From: Agarophyton chilense
Lineage: Eukaryota > Rhodophyta > Florideophyceae > Gracilariales > Gracilariaceae
Direction: 5' to 3'
DNA: 64,000 bases
Assembly (NCBI GenBank): GCA_030374765.1
Contig: JARGXX010000001.1
Span: 1,798,001 to 1,862,000 of the forward strand
Both the position numbers and the translations under genes were made by a program. The notes under the pieces are model-generated. The model ran no database searches and was not told the DNA's origin. It saw only the letters and a list, made by a program, of their open reading frames with translations. Position 1 is the first letter of the stretch. Each line of letters begins with the position of its first letter. This document shows positions 1 through 10,007 of the stretch, in pieces.

Positions 1-1163
1 ATGCTTTCCGTTTCCGAGCTTCGTCTGGATTCAGGCCCGCAGGGCCGCGTTCAGTTAATTTTTTACTATACTGCAGGAAGCTACGAAGGGTACCATGGTA
101 GATTGCCACCCTCCTCGACACTCAACACACGTGCTGTTTTCAAAAGAAATCTTTTCACTAGCTAGCTCACGGACTGCCCGGGCAATTTCCCCTTAACTAC
201 GACGGTACGAATGCCGAATGCAATATACGACGTGCAGAACTTATGGACAGTATTCGTGTAGGATGTAATTTTCGTTCTCTGTTAGCTTTAACTCTAGATT
301 GCACTCGCAAGAAGACTGTAATTCAGTGCACACAGCCAAAAAAAGGCTGAGTGCGTGACTATGAACACAAACCGACTCTACTAAATGTTCTCTGGCTTTT
401 TTGCGCAAGTTTTGTTCAAACTGCTGGGACGAAGAACTCTCTCCGTACGAAGTAGGTTCTGGGTTTCGTATACATCTTGACTTACTGAGACGTGCAGTCT
501 TTTCGTTATCTTCATAGAAAATAGTATGAGCTTTAGAGCTTGAGTGTTCGTTGTTATCAGAGGTGTCCACGCTTGAGCTGCTTTTGCATCATCTCAATTC
601 AAGCATCAGCTGCAGAGCTACGAAAGGTAGCTAGCTAGCTTCTCTCGTCAGAGTTCAGTAGAAATGAGCATTTTGGCTGGAATACATCAGGCCGAGAAAA
701 TTCGAGTAGGATGACTATTGACGTCGACATGATTTGCGGATTAGCTACAGCTTCTGACCAAGAGATTCTGTGTGCTTGATCTAGCTAGGAGCATGTCGTA
801 ATCCGGATCATTTAGGGTGAATCGCACTCGACGAGAACATCTGAATTTTCAGCCGCAAGCGCTTTGTTTCTAGACGAAAAGCACAGTAGTGAAAAAAAAG
901 GATTTGTTACTACAATTTCTTGGTTCTCTGTACAACTGCACAACCTCCCAACGAGTGAGAAGCTTGTACCTTTCGTACAAACGCAATTATCTTTTCTGGA
1001 CTGCGCATGTTTTCACCAGTCTATCGGATGAGGCATGGCACACGACGCATGAGGTATTGAAGAGCGAATGTTGTAATTGTGGATATCGTGGCGAGCGATA
1101 TAGTCTAGCTAGAGACTTTGATGCTTGCACTGTTCTCCACATTTCGACAGGTCTCGGAACCCA
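1..1163. other. Intergenic / upstream region
   Basis: No gene is recognised. A 109-codon open frame on the minus strand (about 241-570) lacks an ATG and resembles nothing known to me; a plus-strand frame at 889-1263 starts only with GTG. The right end should hold the promoter and 5' UTR of the DUF3754-like gene. Confidence 0.5.
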
Positions 1164-3038
1164 ATGGACGGGTTTGTGCCGTATCCTTCATTTTTCCTTT
1201 CACAGTCGAAGAAAACGGAATCAAACAGCCCAATCACCCGCAGAAGGAGACATGTCGTGCTAGCTGGACACGGCCTTAAGCACAGAAGAAATAAGTCCAC
1301 GAAACATCATGTCAAGACGGAAGAGAATGGAGAAACAAGTGCTTCATCTCGTGCAAACCGACCTGAAGTAGATAAAATCGCTCGAAGCTTAGCTAATGCC
1401 AAAAACAGGTATGAAAGAATTTCGGATGAAGTTCGTGCCTTGCATGAGCTGCCTGATGACTATATACTGGGTGCTGATTTATCGGATCTCTACATCGGAG
1501 CTACATCTATTGTCCAAGACTTTCCTGTTCCAGACGCCCCGGCTTTCCACGGGCTATCTCCTCGAGAAGTTCTGACGATTGCAGAAGACTTTCTGCGAGG
1601 TATGGAGGTTTCCAATGAAGATCGGACTTCTTTGATGGAAGGGCTAAAAAATATTCTCATTTCCCTGAGAAACTGGGTTTCCGATATCAAAGAAGAAGCA
1701 AAATTGCTAGTTCTAGCACAAGAAGACATGGAAGCTGAGAATGACCCTATCCCCATGACAGCCTTCGTACACTTGCTGCAACTTGGGCGATTTTCTATTA
1801 TGCCGAGTCTCCCTACAATCGATGAGCCACCACCGCCGGAGCTCATACCACTTGGCACATCAAAGGAAGAAACTCTTGACACATCCATTATCATCAATCA
1901 TGATGTGCGAAATATTGTCGTTAAACAACAATGTGATTTGCGAAAAGAATCATTTTATCCATATGTGTTTGTGGCAACTAGAGGTGTATCGGTGATGCGC
2001 AATTCGGGTCTTCTGTTATCACTCAAGTTCAGAGCAATAGAGCGTTCATATCTTGGATGGATTGCCGTCCCGTTTACTCTACTGACTAAACCTAGCAGAG
2101 TATTTGACTGGGTAAAATCTTGGTTGTCAGACCCGAAAAAAGATCCGAAAAGGAGCATCAATATGGATGGGCGTGATTCGAGAAAAAACTCCAGCCAAGG
2201 AGATCATGGAAATTTATCGTCTCGAGCAGTGCGAAGGATTGTCCCAGCGGTTCGTCTCAAGAGCTTCCGTGACGCAGTGCGAAGTTTGTTTTTTCCGTCT
2301 TTCACCCAAGAACCATGTCATGAAATGCTTGTATTAATGTACAGAGAAATTGAGCAGGATAGGAATATTTTGCAGAAGCTGAAGCGAGCCGCTCTGATGA
2401 AACAGATAAAAGAATCGATGTCACAGGCCATTGATCCCTTCGCAGCAATGAAATCCAGACAAGAGCGAAAAAAGAAGGATGCCGTCGCAGGTCCGATGAT
2501 CGAAGACTTTGTGGATTTAAAGGGTAATAATGAACCCGTTTCTCTTCAATTGTACAAAGATATACCATGGGGCTTGGAAGTGCACTACTTCCCTTCCATT
2601 TACGTGCTACCTGCAACAGGAGATTTGCTTCGTTTGGATGCTGTCACAATATTTGGCCTAATATCGGCTGCCATAACCTATGTACAGCACTTGGATAACT
2701 GGTTTTGTTTTGCATTTCTCCTTGGGTCGCTGATGTCCTATGTGGTTCGAGTTGCGTCAGGCTGGCGAAAAGCTGCTACAAAGTACAGGGAAAAAATCGC
2801 GAATGACAAAGTGACTAACGTCGTTGCGCAACAATGGGCAGCTCTAGACTCCCTTGGCACACTCGCAGTGGAAGAAGCATTCGCTCAACTCACGGCTGTT
2901 TTTCTTGCAATGAATCAAGGAAATGGAAAGTCGGCCATTGATGTTGAGCTGGCGATGTACAAAAACGGGTCGTTAGACGCAACACTAAGCTCAAAGTGGG
3001 AAAAATGGCTAGTCGATAAGCATCTGCATGATGCTTGA
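1164..3038 (+). CDS. DUF3754 (TMEM143-like) membrane-associated protein
   Basis: Intact single-exon gene of 624 codons from the ATG at 1164; the open frame reaches back to a TTG at 1125 but no earlier ATG exists. The N-terminus (MDGFVPYPSFF, then an Arg-rich stretch) could be an organelle-targeting peptide. The middle has the pattern of DUF3754 proteins: a segment YVFVATRGVSVMR followed by hydrophobic residues, and near residue 463 LYKDIPWGLEVHYFP, which matches the family's F-x-D-I-P...F/Y-P signature. Two hydrophobic, probably membrane, segments follow at about 490-510 and 512-533, then a conserved-looking helical C-terminus. DUF3754 proteins have no established enzyme activity; plant and animal members are organellar. 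I assign the family from the signature and the C-terminal architecture, not from any catalytic residue. Confidence 0.65.
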   Translation: MDGFVPYPSFFLSQSKKTESNSPITRRRRHVVLAGHGLKHRRNKSTKHHVKTEENGETSASSRANRPEVDKIARSLANAKNRYERISDEVRALHELPDDYILGADLSDLYIGATSIVQDFPVPDAPAFHGLSPREVLTIAEDFLRGMEVSNEDRTSLMEGLKNILISLRNWVSDIKEEAKLLVLAQEDMEAENDPIPMTAFVHLLQLGRFSIMPSLPTIDEPPPPELIPLGTSKEETLDTSIIINHDVRNIVVKQQCDLRKESFYPYVFVATRGVSVMRNSGLLLSLKFRAIERSYLGWIAVPFTLLTKPSRVFDWVKSWLSDPKKDPKRSINMDGRDSRKNSSQGDHGNLSSRAVRRIVPAVRLKSFRDAVRSLFFPSFTQEPCHEMLVLMYREIEQDRNILQKLKRAALMKQIKESMSQAIDPFAAMKSRQERKKKDAVAGPMIEDFVDLKGNNEPVSLQLYKDIPWGLEVHYFPSIYVLPATGDLLRLDAVTIFGLISAAITYVQHLDNWFCFAFLLGSLMSYVVRVASGWRKAATKYREKIANDKVTNVVAQQWAALDSLGTLAVEEAFAQLTAVFLAMNQGNGKSAIDVELAMYKNGSLDATLSSKWEKWLVDKHLHDA

Positions 3039-3403
3039 CGAGAACGACTCTGACGGCTTTTCGTCATTTCCGTTTTTAACTTTCTTGACAACCTCAAAAA
3101 AGCAGCATCCTATGCTATGCGTTTTGTTTTTCTTTTTTTCAAATTCCTTCAAAGCCTCAGTTTGCGGGTTCGTTTCATGACTCCGTTAAGGGCGAAGTTT
3201 AGGGAATTCCTTCGTATCATTTACCTTGTCAGCGGCTTACGTAGCGTGAATGGAGTGAGAGGGTAGAAGGAAGCTCTTTGGTTCTATAGATTTTGATCCG
3301 GTGCACTTGAATGTGTTTCCATTATCACAGAGAGACATGGCTGGTGTAAAAAAAAGATGATGCCATCAAGGTAGCGAGAAAGAATCAAGAGTTTTAAGAG
3401 CGA
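3039..3403. other. Intergenic
   Basis: 3' flank of the DUF3754-like gene up to the J-protein pseudogene. I see no coding signal. Confidence 0.5.
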
Positions 3404-4026
3404 ATGGATTCAGTTCGTAGTCAGTTTAGGGAGGCATTGGAAAGAGATGAGAAAGGCGACTGGTCCGGAATCAAAGCACTCCTTTCCTCCATCCCGTTGC
3501 CAGCTATATGGAGAGAAAAACGCTACGCTGCGAGTGCGCGCTGGCAGTCAAGAAAGACAGTGGACACGTGGTCATATGCTGCCCACTCACAAACGCCAGC
3601 CGTCGTGAAATATTTCGAGATCAACGAGAAAATCGACAAAACTCACTAAGAGAAATTGTATTGGAAGCCCCACAAAAAGTTCTGGCCTTCTTGAGGGGAG
3701 GGAATTATCTGTAGTACAAATGCCTGCTGTGTTACGAATTAGAACACATCGTCCACAATAAAGAAGAAAGAAGAAGACCTCTTGACCACTTCCTGTAGAT
3801 GCGCTAAAAAGAGTTCAGAAAGAGATCGAGAGACTAAGTTAGGAGGGAAGAGAAGCAACACTACCATGGCCAAAAGCTTGATGGAAAAAACAACGGAAGT
3901 CTCGGGCTCGATGTTGGTCTGTGAGCGAGATTTTGTGGTTGTTTTGAATTCCAAAATTCTGGTGCTTCAAAGTTTTTTGAATATGAAGGAAGAAATCTGT
4001 TTCACATTGAAGACGTTTGAGTACTG
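3404..4026 (+). pseudogene. Inverted partial copy of the J-protein gene (3' half)
   Basis: The first 26 codons (MDSVRSQFREALERDEKGDW...) are nearly the same as the segment of the intact J protein encoded at about 10320-10245 on the minus strand. Similarity stops at about 3485, where a LINE fragment is inserted, and resumes at about 3779 (gatgcgctaaaaagagttcagaaagagatcgag, encoding DALKRVQKEIERL). It then runs through frameshifted matches to the C-terminal region up to about 4026. Stops and indels make it non-functional. The J domain itself is absent, so only the 3' half of the gene was copied, in inverted orientation relative to the parent at 10008-10595. Confidence 0.85.
3486..3778 (+). mobile_element. 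5'-truncated non-LTR retrotransposon (LINE) 3' end
   Basis: This piece interrupts the J-gene pseudogene. Its reading frame (3508-3714) encodes a Cys-rich end, LRCECALAVKKDSGHVVICCP, resembling the C-terminal zinc-finger region found after the reverse transcriptase of many LINEs (C-x-C...H-x(4)-C-P). It ends ...KVLAFLRGGNYL-stop. A short 3' UTR and an A/AAG-rich tail (aataaagaagaaagaagaag) follow. Sequence beside both ends (actcct / acctctt) looks like a worn target duplication. A second copy of the same 3' end lies at 58890-59000. Confidence 0.65.
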
Positions 4027-4139
4027 ATGCGCTTTCGTTCAAAGTCAGAAAATATCTGGCATGCTATTATGGTACACAAGAACGATATGCAAAGGGAAAC
4101 TGAAAAAGCACTATCTTGTTCCGGGTTTTGACGTGAAAT

Positions 4140-4745
4140 AAAGTCTGGTTTTCTGTAGAGGGGCTTCTAAAGGAGTTTCGTCTGTACAAAAACCGTACAA
4201 CCTTGTTTTTTGTGAGTCTAGCGACTTCAAAACTTCAACTTATCGCGACCCCCTCAATATTGGCACCTGATTTTGTTTCAACAGGTTGTCGATGGCTTTT
4301 CGAAACGTGAAATTGCTACCAGAGACTGCTCCATGAGGCAAACTCGTTCAGGAACGTGTTCGATATGCTGAAGGGCACCAGGCGATATCCTTACCGTCAA
4401 TCCTAGCGATAGTTTTAATCCTGTACTTTGGTAATGGTGAAATATGAGGATTTATGCAGAGCAACGCTGTGTCAGGCAGCTCTCTTTTCCTTGTGAGCGC
4501 TTCCCTCGTCTTGGATTTGTAATGTGCGTCTTTTGATATATGACGTCAAGTTCATATGAAGAATCATCTGAACTCAAGCTATAGCAAACAAAACTTAATG
4601 TCCATGAGCGACACAGAAGTTTCCAATACTTGGCTCGTTTCGGAAGGCTGGAGAGAGAACTGGTCGCACTGGGTTTCAGAAACTAGAGGGTTTGCTTCTA
4701 GTTCTCCGTGCACCTTTTTAATTCGTATTCGTTGCGGACACAGGC
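4140..4745 (+). repeat. Left arm of inverted repeat flanking the aspartyl protease gene
   Basis: About 600 bp that match the reverse complement of 7255-7870 at roughly 80 per cent or better by eye, with small indels. Shared landmarks are gacttcaaaacttcaactta, then tcgcgaccccctcaatat, and atcatctgaactcaagct. It lies just after the J-gene pseudogene, so both belong to one inverted duplication. Confidence 0.85.
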
Positions 4746-5188
4746 TAAGTTTCTACGGAGTAAAGTTCATCCAATCCTGATAGAATTCAAAAAGGGAAAG
4801 GGTAAATAATGCAAATTTTGGGTGGGAGATGCGGCCCTTTTTTGAAGAAAAATTGATCTGCCCTGGAGAGCTGAAACATAAAAAGGAAAGCAAGAAAATG
4901 GAAGTCAATCAATTGCCGTTACATGTAAGGTATCACTGGACACTGACAGTTCCCCCTGCTGAAACGGCGCAAACTACCCTTCTACCGCCATCCCCACGTA
5001 ATGGCATGAAATGTTCATCCTCAGGCAGGCGTCCGAGCCGCTCTTCAATTGACCTATTCCGTTTGCCTTATTAAAAACAGGCCTGAGACCGAAGACTGCG
5101 CCACTATAGCCCACCATTTGATTTGCGTTTTGTTTTGGTTTACAAAAGAGAACAAGAAACGTATACACGCCAAGTACAAGTCGACCTC
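4746..5188. other. 5' region of the aspartyl protease gene
   Basis: Non-coding stretch between the left inverted-repeat arm and the ATG at 5189; it should contain the promoter. No clear TATA box was identified. Confidence 0.4.
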
Positions 5189-7120
5189 ATGGCAAACAGG
5201 TTTTGCCTCTTGACATGGGCTGTCGGTTTATGTTCCATTCTTTTCTTTTCTTCCTCCACTGCCCGGTCTGTTTCATTCACGCTCGAAAAGCGTCAACCCA
5301 AGCCACTCTTGCCGAACTCAACTCGGGGCTTTCCTCAACATCTTCAAATTCACAGATTGGAACAGTACGATTCTTCTCATAATAGTTGGAGCCACGCGCA
5401 CTCGAACTTGAGATGGACCTCACGCTATCATGATGTGCAATTGTACGGCGGAATGGTTGCAGTTGGCGAGTATTATGCCAAAGTCAAAATAGGAGGTCAA
5501 ACGTTGCGGGTTCAGATCGATACTGGATCTGCAACTTTAGCTGTCCCTCTCAAAGAATGCGTGAATTGTAAACGTGGGGACATGCGTTACTCTTTAGGTG
5601 ACAGTAAGACTGGAATTGCTCGATATATTGGGTGCGAAGACAATGATTGTGGAGAAGATAGTTGTACATCTTTTGGTTGCTCTCGATGTTCGGCACGCAG
5701 GGCGTGTTGCGCGAAATCAGACGAAACAAAATGTGCTTTTCACCTGAACTTTGGTGACGGCAGCGGCGCAAAAGGCGTTCTCGTCTATGATGTCATGAGT
5801 TGGGGCGATGTGGACTTTCCTGTCTACGCAGGGGGGATCATGAGTGACTCGCCTGATTTTGAGCGGTCGCAGGTGGATGGAATTCTTGGTATGGCGTACC
5901 CAAGTCTTGCTTGCAATCCTAGTTGCATCAAACCCACATTTGAATCAATGCTGCAGAAATATTCTGATATGAAGGATGTGTTCTCGATATGCATAACGTA
6001 TGACTCCGGTCGGATCGTCCTTGGTGAATATGATCCTGCGCTGTCAACAAAGAACATATCTTGGGTCAATCTAGAGCTTTCTGAACCTCCTACATTCTAT
6101 TCGTTTCCTTTGATTGGGAATATGCGTGTCAATAGTGAAGAGCTCGTTTTGCCATCGTACTCCCGGGCTATCGTGGATTCAGGCACTACGCTTATAGTGT
6201 TTTCGCATAGTACTTTCAATAGGTTCAAGGGATATTTGCAAGACAACTTTTGCCATGTTCCTGGTTTGTGCAATTCTGACTCGTGGTTTCGTCCAGCGCA
6301 CTGCACACAAATCGCCGAGAAAGACCGAATAGCTCTACCGACGCTTTCGTTTAGTGTGACAGGTTTTAATATTACTTTAGGACCTTCAGACTATCTCATT
6401 AACTATGCATCGAAAGGAAGCGATTTCTGGTGCGTCGGGATAATGGCACTGGACTCAATGAGTGGGGGCGTAGATGTCATTTTCGGAAATACTGTAATGA
6501 AGAAGTATGTGACTGTATATGACCGGCAGCACTCACGAGTTGGATTTGCCGAATCGGATACGAATTGCGGTCTTACCGCAAAGGATTCTATACCTGCAGC
6601 CATACCAGCTACGAGTCCAGGGGACCCACAAGAGTTAAATAAGGGACAGGGAGCGTCACAGAATGCTGAAGAGAAACCTTCAACCGCTGGAAGTGATGCA
6701 GAGGATGAAGATCCGGTGTTTGATATGGGTGAAGGCAAGGATAACGCCCAGGCGGAGAATGTGGAACAAAAAGGATCTGGTACTGTTATCAGCAGCACCC
6801 CTTGTTCGGTGGCTCCCAACTGTTCCGCATGTGCGGCCATGAAAGGCGAATGCATGTGGGACGGGGCTTCCCAAAAGTGTGTGCAAGGGCAAAGTTTTGC
6901 GCTGATGTGTACTATAGACAACCTTGCTGGTAGGCTGGTATACGTTATTGGCGGGGCAGTTGTAGCTACGGTGACGCTGGTTGCCGTGGTTGCCTTCGCA
7001 GTTCGCAAGAGAAGTGCTCCATCAGACACTGCAGAAGAACATGAGCCACTTGCGCACAGCGAGGATGAAACTCGAGATGCTTTTGCGCTGGAAGACGATG
7101 AAACAGAAGACCAGGCTTAA
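5189..7120 (+). CDS. Type I membrane aspartyl protease with Cys-rich insert and PSI-like domain
   Basis: Pepsin-family (A1) endopeptidase, intact, 643 codons. I chose the ATG at 5189 rather than the upstream frame because it starts a signal peptide (MANRFCLLTWAVGLCSILFF). The two catalytic aspartates are visible: D111 in VQIDTGSATLAVPL and D330 in AIVDSGTTLIVF. Between them a cysteine-rich insert (about residues 147-186) follows the flap region, as in nepenthesin-like and plasmepsin V-like enzymes. After the catalytic core comes an acidic linker, a short Cys-rich module (CSVAPNCSACAAMKGECMW, about 538-567) with the spacing of a PSI domain, one transmembrane helix (about 584-607, LVYVIGGAVVATVTLVAVVA) and an acidic cytosolic tail. 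It should act in the secretory pathway or at the cell surface; substrates are unknown. The gene sits between the arms of an inverted repeat. Confidence 0.9.
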   Translation: MANRFCLLTWAVGLCSILFFSSSTARSVSFTLEKRQPKPLLPNSTRGFPQHLQIHRLEQYDSSHNSWSHAHSNLRWTSRYHDVQLYGGMVAVGEYYAKVKIGGQTLRVQIDTGSATLAVPLKECVNCKRGDMRYSLGDSKTGIARYIGCEDNDCGEDSCTSFGCSRCSARRACCAKSDETKCAFHLNFGDGSGAKGVLVYDVMSWGDVDFPVYAGGIMSDSPDFERSQVDGILGMAYPSLACNPSCIKPTFESMLQKYSDMKDVFSICITYDSGRIVLGEYDPALSTKNISWVNLELSEPPTFYSFPLIGNMRVNSEELVLPSYSRAIVDSGTTLIVFSHSTFNRFKGYLQDNFCHVPGLCNSDSWFRPAHCTQIAEKDRIALPTLSFSVTGFNITLGPSDYLINYASKGSDFWCVGIMALDSMSGGVDVIFGNTVMKKYVTVYDRQHSRVGFAESDTNCGLTAKDSIPAAIPATSPGDPQELNKGQGASQNAEEKPSTAGSDAEDEDPVFDMGEGKDNAQAENVEQKGSGTVISSTPCSVAPNCSACAAMKGECMWDGASQKCVQGQSFALMCTIDNLAGRLVYVIGGAVVATVTLVAVVAFAVRKRSAPSDTAEEHEPLAHSEDETRDAFALEDDETEDQA

Positions 7121-7254
7121 CAGAGGGTGAGGGCGCAATGAAAAGGATTTTTCCTCCATTGTTTTCTATTTCAGAAGTTCACAAAAGCTTTAGGCACTCA
7201 TAAACACTTTTTGAGATGAAGGGCAGCTTTTCAGCTTTTCAAAGAAGAACTGAC

Positions 7255-7870
7255 TCTCGAACCACTCCGAATAGGAAAAACAAAGTGCGTGGAAACTTGA
7301 AGTGAACCCTACTTACTGAAACCCAGTGCAGTGCGACCCGTTCTCTCTCAGCCTTCCGAGACGAGCGAAGTATTGGAAACTTCTGTGCTGCTCATGGACA
7401 TCTGTTTGCCTTAGCTTGAGTTCAGATGATTCTTCACATGAGCTTGATGTCATATATCAAGAGACGCACATTGCTCATCCAAGACGAGGGAAGCACACAC
7501 AAGGCAAAGAGGGCAGCCTGCCACAACGTTGCTCTGCACAAATCCTGATATTTCACCATTAGCGAAGGACAGGATTAAAACTATCACTAGGATTGTTGGT
7601 GAGGATACCGCCTTGTGCCCTTTAGCATATCGAACGCGTTCCTGAGCGAGGTTGTCTCATAGAGCAGCAGCCTTTGGTAGCAATTTTCTGTTTCGAAATG
7701 CAATCGACAACGTGTGAAAAGAAACCATGTACCGATATTGAGGGGGTCGCGATAAGTTGAAGTTTTGAAGTCGCTAGATGCACAAAATACAAGGTTGCAC
7801 GGTTCTTGTACAGGCGAAACTCCTTTACAAACCTCTCTCCAGAGAACAGGACTTTTATTTAGCTTGGAAG
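7255..7870 (-). repeat. Right arm of inverted repeat flanking the aspartyl protease gene
   Basis: Reverse-complement partner of 4140-4745. It begins about 135 bp after the protease stop codon and ends about 200 bp from the stop of the helical-protein gene (8068-9816). It therefore corresponds to the 3' flank of that gene in its original setting. Confidence 0.85.
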
Positions 7871-8067
7871 TCCTGACAGGGGACAGTGTCCTTGTTTTGC
7901 GTTGCACATCGTATAACTGTAACGTAATAACAGTATCGCACTGTGATGATTGTGCTACAAATGTAATATGTGACTTCCACCGGAGCACATCAACACCGAA
8001 ACCGCTTCAGTACGACATTGACGATAGACATTTCTTAAAAGAATTAACCTTCGGTAAATCAATTTAG

Positions 8068-9816
8068 CTAGCCTACATGCTCTTTAGGTGTAAAGCTTGG
8101 ATTTCTCCGTTTCAGATTGACTTGGAAGTCCCGGAATGCACACAGTAAGGTATCATTGTTTTTGTTCGTTTCGATCAGCGTTGGCACCAATCGCAGAACA
8201 TTTCTCTCAATGTCATCGTTTGTGCATATAGTAATATTCTTGAGAACAAGGATGGCGACTGGTTCAAGCTGTCTTGGAATTCCATTTGTTAGACGCCCTT
8301 CATCAACAAGGAATAAGAAAACCTTAACCATGAAGGTAGACATTTTCGCTCGAAATATAGAGTTGGCGTAAGGTAGTTCGGAAATTATTCCAAGCAAAAG
8401 AGTCAATACGTCCAGAGCTTCTTCGCTGTGTATTTTCGATGGCGAAGATAATCCAAACAAAATTACCTTTCCTGCGGCGCAGAAATCTTCGGTTCGTCGA
8501 AGCATGAGAAACGGATGGAGGATGGCAGTTCTCCTTAGCTGACGAGATTCAGCATCCCGATTGACAACAGCTTTGACCCCATTCACAGCAGCAATTTCTG
8601 GTATAGATTCAAGTAAGCTTGCGAGGCGTTCATCTATATATATGTCTAGATCTGACAACAATCCTTTGGGGAGGTTTTCAATTTGAGAATGAACTTCGGG
8701 GTTCTCTTCAACGGTTGAGCGAAGAATGTTGGGGGCTGCAATGTACGCAGCGGCGACGAGCTCTGGCTGTCGTCTTCGTAACCAAATCGTCGCAGCGGAA
8801 TCAAATGCCTGCTTTTTCGTGTTCTGTTTCCATTTCATTGCCAATTTGTAAGCATCGACGGTGATGTTTACACTCCTATAGTCCGCAGTCCCACCTTCTT
8901 TCGCCTCCACTTTCTTTGCTTCACCTTCCAGAGGAGGAAGTGCTCTATAAAAAAAACTTCTTTCAGTCCCTCGAAGGAGTACGAATGCAGTTTCTGGGCA
9001 CATGTAATAAGATTTCAGAAGCCTTTTCCGTGCATGCGAGTACCATGAGATTCTCACTTGATAAATGATCTGTAGTTCTTTCGCCACACTATTTGACTCT
9101 GGTAGCAATTTGAGAACACAAAGCAAATCTTCATTGCAGATTGATTCCCAGGCATGAAGTGGCGCACGATTCACAATCTTGTATATCAATGTATCCAGGT
9201 ATTGCGTAGGCCCTGCTTCAGAATTCGATGGAGGGAAAAGACATGCGCGTATCGCAAATGTCAGAGGAGAGGCGTAGGTAGTGGTGGCAATGTATCCCGT
9301 TTTCTCAAAGTTTCTCGGGCGAGATATGTGCATTAGTGTGTGTGCTACTAACTCCTGATCTCGAGAATCCAAACTAATCCATGCTGTACTCGTGCACGTC
9401 ATGGCTTCTGCCACCAAAATGGCCAACTCAGAATGAATGAAAACGACACCTGACTTCACAAATTCTATCCATCTGGGGATGGAACAACATGAAAGCAGTA
9501 GACAGCATGACAATAATTGCTTCTTGTATGAGGGAATGACACTCGAAAGAGACAAAAGACCGTCTATGACCGTTCGATATTCTGCGGTGCGTGTACAATG
9601 CAACCCTATTTTAAAAAGCCGGAAGCATCCGAGCTCCATCGCTCCCCATGATTTCGCTAATATCTCGGGGTTCTTTGTCCTAAGGGCTTCCATACATATC
9701 AAGGCTATTTCTTCTTGGGTGGTTCGAGCTTCTGAAGAAATCTCAGTTTTTCCGCTGAGTCGTGATGCACAAGGATTCGAAACATGTTTTTGTATACATT
9801 GTTGTGGGGAAACCAT
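8068..9816 (-). CDS. Alpha-helical protein of unknown function
   Basis: Intact single-exon frame of 582 codons starting at an ATG (9816). The protein has no signal peptide or convincing membrane segment and reads as consecutive amphipathic helices, as in HEAT/ARM-type scaffolds. A stretch RRTAILHPFLMLRRTEDF near the C-terminus faintly recalls the C-terminal part of Integrator subunit 1, but I cannot support that name, and the protein is far shorter than INTS1 (about 2,000 residues). It lies in tandem with the J-protein gene upstream, about 190 bp apart on the same strand. Its coding region is missing from the inverted duplication, which carries only the sequences on either side. Confidence 0.75.
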   Translation of the reverse strand: MVSPQQCIQKHVSNPCASRLSGKTEISSEARTTQEEIALICMEALRTKNPEILAKSWGAMELGCFRLFKIGLHCTRTAEYRTVIDGLLSLSSVIPSYKKQLLSCCLLLSCCSIPRWIEFVKSGVVFIHSELAILVAEAMTCTSTAWISLDSRDQELVAHTLMHISRPRNFEKTGYIATTTYASPLTFAIRACLFPPSNSEAGPTQYLDTLIYKIVNRAPLHAWESICNEDLLCVLKLLPESNSVAKELQIIYQVRISWYSHARKRLLKSYYMCPETAFVLLRGTERSFFYRALPPLEGEAKKVEAKEGGTADYRSVNITVDAYKLAMKWKQNTKKQAFDSAATIWLRRRQPELVAAAYIAAPNILRSTVEENPEVHSQIENLPKGLLSDLDIYIDERLASLLESIPEIAAVNGVKAVVNRDAESRQLRRTAILHPFLMLRRTEDFCAAGKVILFGLSSPSKIHSEEALDVLTLLLGIISELPYANSIFRAKMSTFMVKVFLFLVDEGRLTNGIPRQLEPVAILVLKNITICTNDDIERNVLRLVPTLIETNKNNDTLLCAFRDFQVNLKRRNPSFTPKEHVG

Positions 9817-10007
9817 ATTTTGAACCTTCCAGAACTCAGCCCTCAGCTGTCATCTGCAATGAAACGCATTTGTCGCCCTCTGAACATATATTTCTCTTCG
9901 GATCAACCTAGAAGGTCACTGCACATATTCAGTCCAATAATGACGATGACCCGAACAATAGGGAGTTCAGTGCAATGATAATCTTGGTCCACAATACTCG
10001 ATGTCAC

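Noticed and set aside
241-570. 109-codon minus-strand ORF
   Set aside because: No ATG, no domain, no splice evidence; could be an exon but cannot be supported.
6403-7029. 208-codon minus-strand frame opposite the aspartyl protease
   Set aside because: Antisense shadow of a clearly conserved gene.
8068-9816. Naming the helical protein Integrator subunit 1
   Set aside because: Only one short segment is similar and the length is far too small; left as unknown.
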